64,000 nucleotides of DNA, from assembly GCF_000335475.2 (NCBI RefSeq), contig NZ_ANAH02000014.1, positions 334,764 to 398,763 on the forward strand, given 5' to 3'. Within the stretch, counting starts at the first letter, position 1. The number at the start of each line of letters is the position of its first letter. The position numbers and the translations under genes are program-made. Source of the DNA: Cystobacter fuscus DSM 2262 (lineage in GTDB: Bacteria; Myxococcota; Myxococcia; Myxococcales; Myxococcaceae). Below the pieces are notes generated by a model. The model did no database searches. It was given only the letters and a program-made list of their open reading frames with translations, and was not told where the DNA came from. This document shows, piece by piece, positions 62,832 to 64,000 of the stretch.

Positions 62832-63935
62832 ATGAAAAAGACTCTTGCCTCACTTCTTGTTCTTTCTGCCGTTGTCATCTCCTGCAGTGATGAAGGCTCT
62901 GGATCCAAGGACCTGACCTTCAACCTCAAGGGTGCAAAGGCTCTTCTCTATAGCCAGCAGGGCATCAGTTCCGGGCGTTCAAAGGCTGCGGAATCAAACC
63001 TTTTCAAGATTGAAGCGAATGGCGATGTCACTCCCGTACTTGAAGGATCGGAAGTGGTGAGTGTCAATGCAATCTCCTGGGGCATGATAGTCACGACTCG
63101 TGCCACAGGAACGGATGACCTCCGGACTTTCTATGTAAAGCCTGACAACACCTCCGGCGAACTCCCAGCGGACATCGGGAGATTCATTGGGGAGAACGAT
63201 AACGGCGATGTTGTATTTGTCACCAGCACGGTGCTTAGAAAGTCGACCTTGACGTTGGAGCCAATACAAACCACGCTCACCCGTCCGCTCGTGGACACCA
63301 TGTCTGGCAACTTTGTCATTATCAGTGATAGGTCCATTCACCAGATCCTCAACACTGTTGACGGAGTGCGCTACAACGTCATGAGCTGTAACGGACCGCA
63401 TGTCATGGCTTTGGATGCCACCCACGCGGTGATTGATGATTGCCAACCCAAGACAGTGATCGACATGGCTACCGGCGAGCGCACGGAAGGTGACGTCCTC
63501 GCGTTGAACCATGAGGGCGTACGCAGTGAGAACGGAGCCGTGGTGCTTGCTCAGGGGCTGGGAAGCGACTTCAACCTTTTTTATCTCGGTGAAGTTGACG
63601 TTCACGGTGGTCTCACGCTTGTCAATGAATACGGATTCCAACCCGGCTCCCCGTGCATGAGTTGCAGCTCGAATTCCGTGCTGCATAAGACCGGTGATTA
63701 TTTCATCGTGCGCGAGCTCAGCAAGGTAACTGTCGTCAAACGAGGTGAACCCAATCCCGTCTTTATCTTGTCAGGCTATAACGTCACTTCTATTTCGACG
63801 AGTGAAAATCGTGTTTACTATCTCGCGGAAGACAGCACGGGTCATCCCATCACCGGTGTTTATGATCTGGTGACCCAGGAGAACAAGGTATTGCAGGACT
63901 CAGGACGGTTCACTGAGATCCATGCCATGAATTAG
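62832..63935 (+). CDS. Beta-propeller-like lipoprotein, low GC
   Basis: 367 residues from ATG 62832. Signal MKKTLASLLVLSAVVISCSD with lipobox Cys at 18. The mature part is made of repeated four-strand units (AKALLYSQQG, LFKIEANGDVTPVLEGSEV, GDVVFVTSTVLRKSTL, NSVLHKTGDYFIVRELSKV, NRVYYLAEDSTGHPITGVYDL), suggesting a seven-bladed propeller. No known family. Base composition is well below the chromosome norm. It is the sole intact gene between two exact 22-bp direct repeats, so it is probably the cargo of a small mobile unit. Confidence 0.72.
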   Translation: MKKTLASLLVLSAVVISCSDEGSGSKDLTFNLKGAKALLYSQQGISSGRSKAAESNLFKIEANGDVTPVLEGSEVVSVNAISWGMIVTTRATGTDDLRTFYVKPDNTSGELPADIGRFIGENDNGDVVFVTSTVLRKSTLTLEPIQTTLTRPLVDTMSGNFVIISDRSIHQILNTVDGVRYNVMSCNGPHVMALDATHAVIDDCQPKTVIDMATGERTEGDVLALNHEGVRSENGAVVLAQGLGSDFNLFYLGEVDVHGGLTLVNEYGFQPGSPCMSCSSNSVLHKTGDYFIVRELSKVTVVKRGEPNPVFILSGYNVTSISTSENRVYYLAEDSTGHPITGVYDLVTQENKVLQDSGRFTEIHAMN

Positions 63936-63969
63936 ATGCGGGGTGCGGCCCCAGGCCCAGCGGGCCCCG

Positions 63970-63991
63970 AAGAAGGTGTCAGACGATTCGT
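63970..63991 (+). repeat. 22-bp direct repeat, right copy
   Basis: Identical to 62442-62463, in the same orientation, 35 bases after the lipoprotein stop. The pairing half seen in the left copy would fall outside the window. Confidence 0.6.
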
Positions 63992-64000
63992 GTGCGCCAG

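Noticed and set aside
1..64000. tRNA, rRNA, CRISPR array, prophage or replication origin
   Set aside because: Looked for cloverleaf, repeat-spacer, phage structural and DnaA-box patterns; none was recognisable by eye.

Overview
The window is high-GC DNA with dense, strongly GC-biased genes. It carries families typical of Cystobacterineae myxobacteria (the Archangium / Cystobacter / Melittangium / Stigmatella group): a DUSAM-domain protein next to a small lipoprotein, many lipoproteins, PilZ and MshEN proteins, a Pkn2-type Ser/Thr kinase, an S46 peptidase, and IS91 and IS630 remnants. No phylogenetic marker is present, so this placement is inferred from gene families. No rRNA, tRNA or CRISPR array was seen.

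Layout. 0-12.6 kb: a run of poorly characterised genes, including a PilZ-acetyltransferase fusion, a TerB protein, a Gly/Ala-rich protein paired with a trigger-factor-like protein, an M28 peptidase translationally coupled to two barrel-like envelope proteins, a prephenate dehydrogenase-chorismate mutase fusion, and a cysteine-free thaumatin-like protein. 12.8-19.6 kb: metabolism, with a U32 RNA-hydroxylation protein, an AlaA-type aminotransferase, an acyl-CoA dehydrogenase and a class-C beta-lactamase-fold lipoprotein. 19.6-22.8 kb: a small accessory patch with a DUSAM gene, a toxin-like lipoprotein gene broken by an in-frame TGA, a duplicated-module protein and a seven-blade Kelch lipoprotein. 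22.8-28.7 kb: a tripartite RND efflux operon (outer-membrane factor, fusion protein, pump), closed by a strong bidirectional terminator. 28.9-52 kb: mostly ordinary chromosome, with MFS and AEC transporters, a flavodiiron-like ODP protein and kinase pair, ATP-grasp, a LysN-type aminotransferase with its Lrp regulator, MshEN, peptide deformylase, an Hsp70-like and CHAD pair, Dps, lipases and an S46 peptidase.

52.0-64 kb is a visibly different, mosaic accessory region. It holds three co-oriented copies of one IS91-type terminal segment, a decayed IS91 transposase, a near-complete IS630 element in a CTAG target, and broken genes (HEAT-repeat protein, alpha/beta hydrolase, discoidin domain, Ser/Thr kinase, UGT glycosyltransferase). 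Intact cargo lies between them: a peptidoglycan-binding-like lipoprotein, a GH76-ricin lectin mannanase, a membrane-anchored alpha/beta hydrolase and two secreted or lipoprotein genes of lower GC. A 22-bp exact direct repeat brackets the last lipoprotein gene. The best candidates for undescribed biology are the 6.1-8.4 kb secreted-protein and chaperone pair, the 19.6-20.5 kb lipoprotein/DUSAM locus, and the way the IS91-ended island was assembled.
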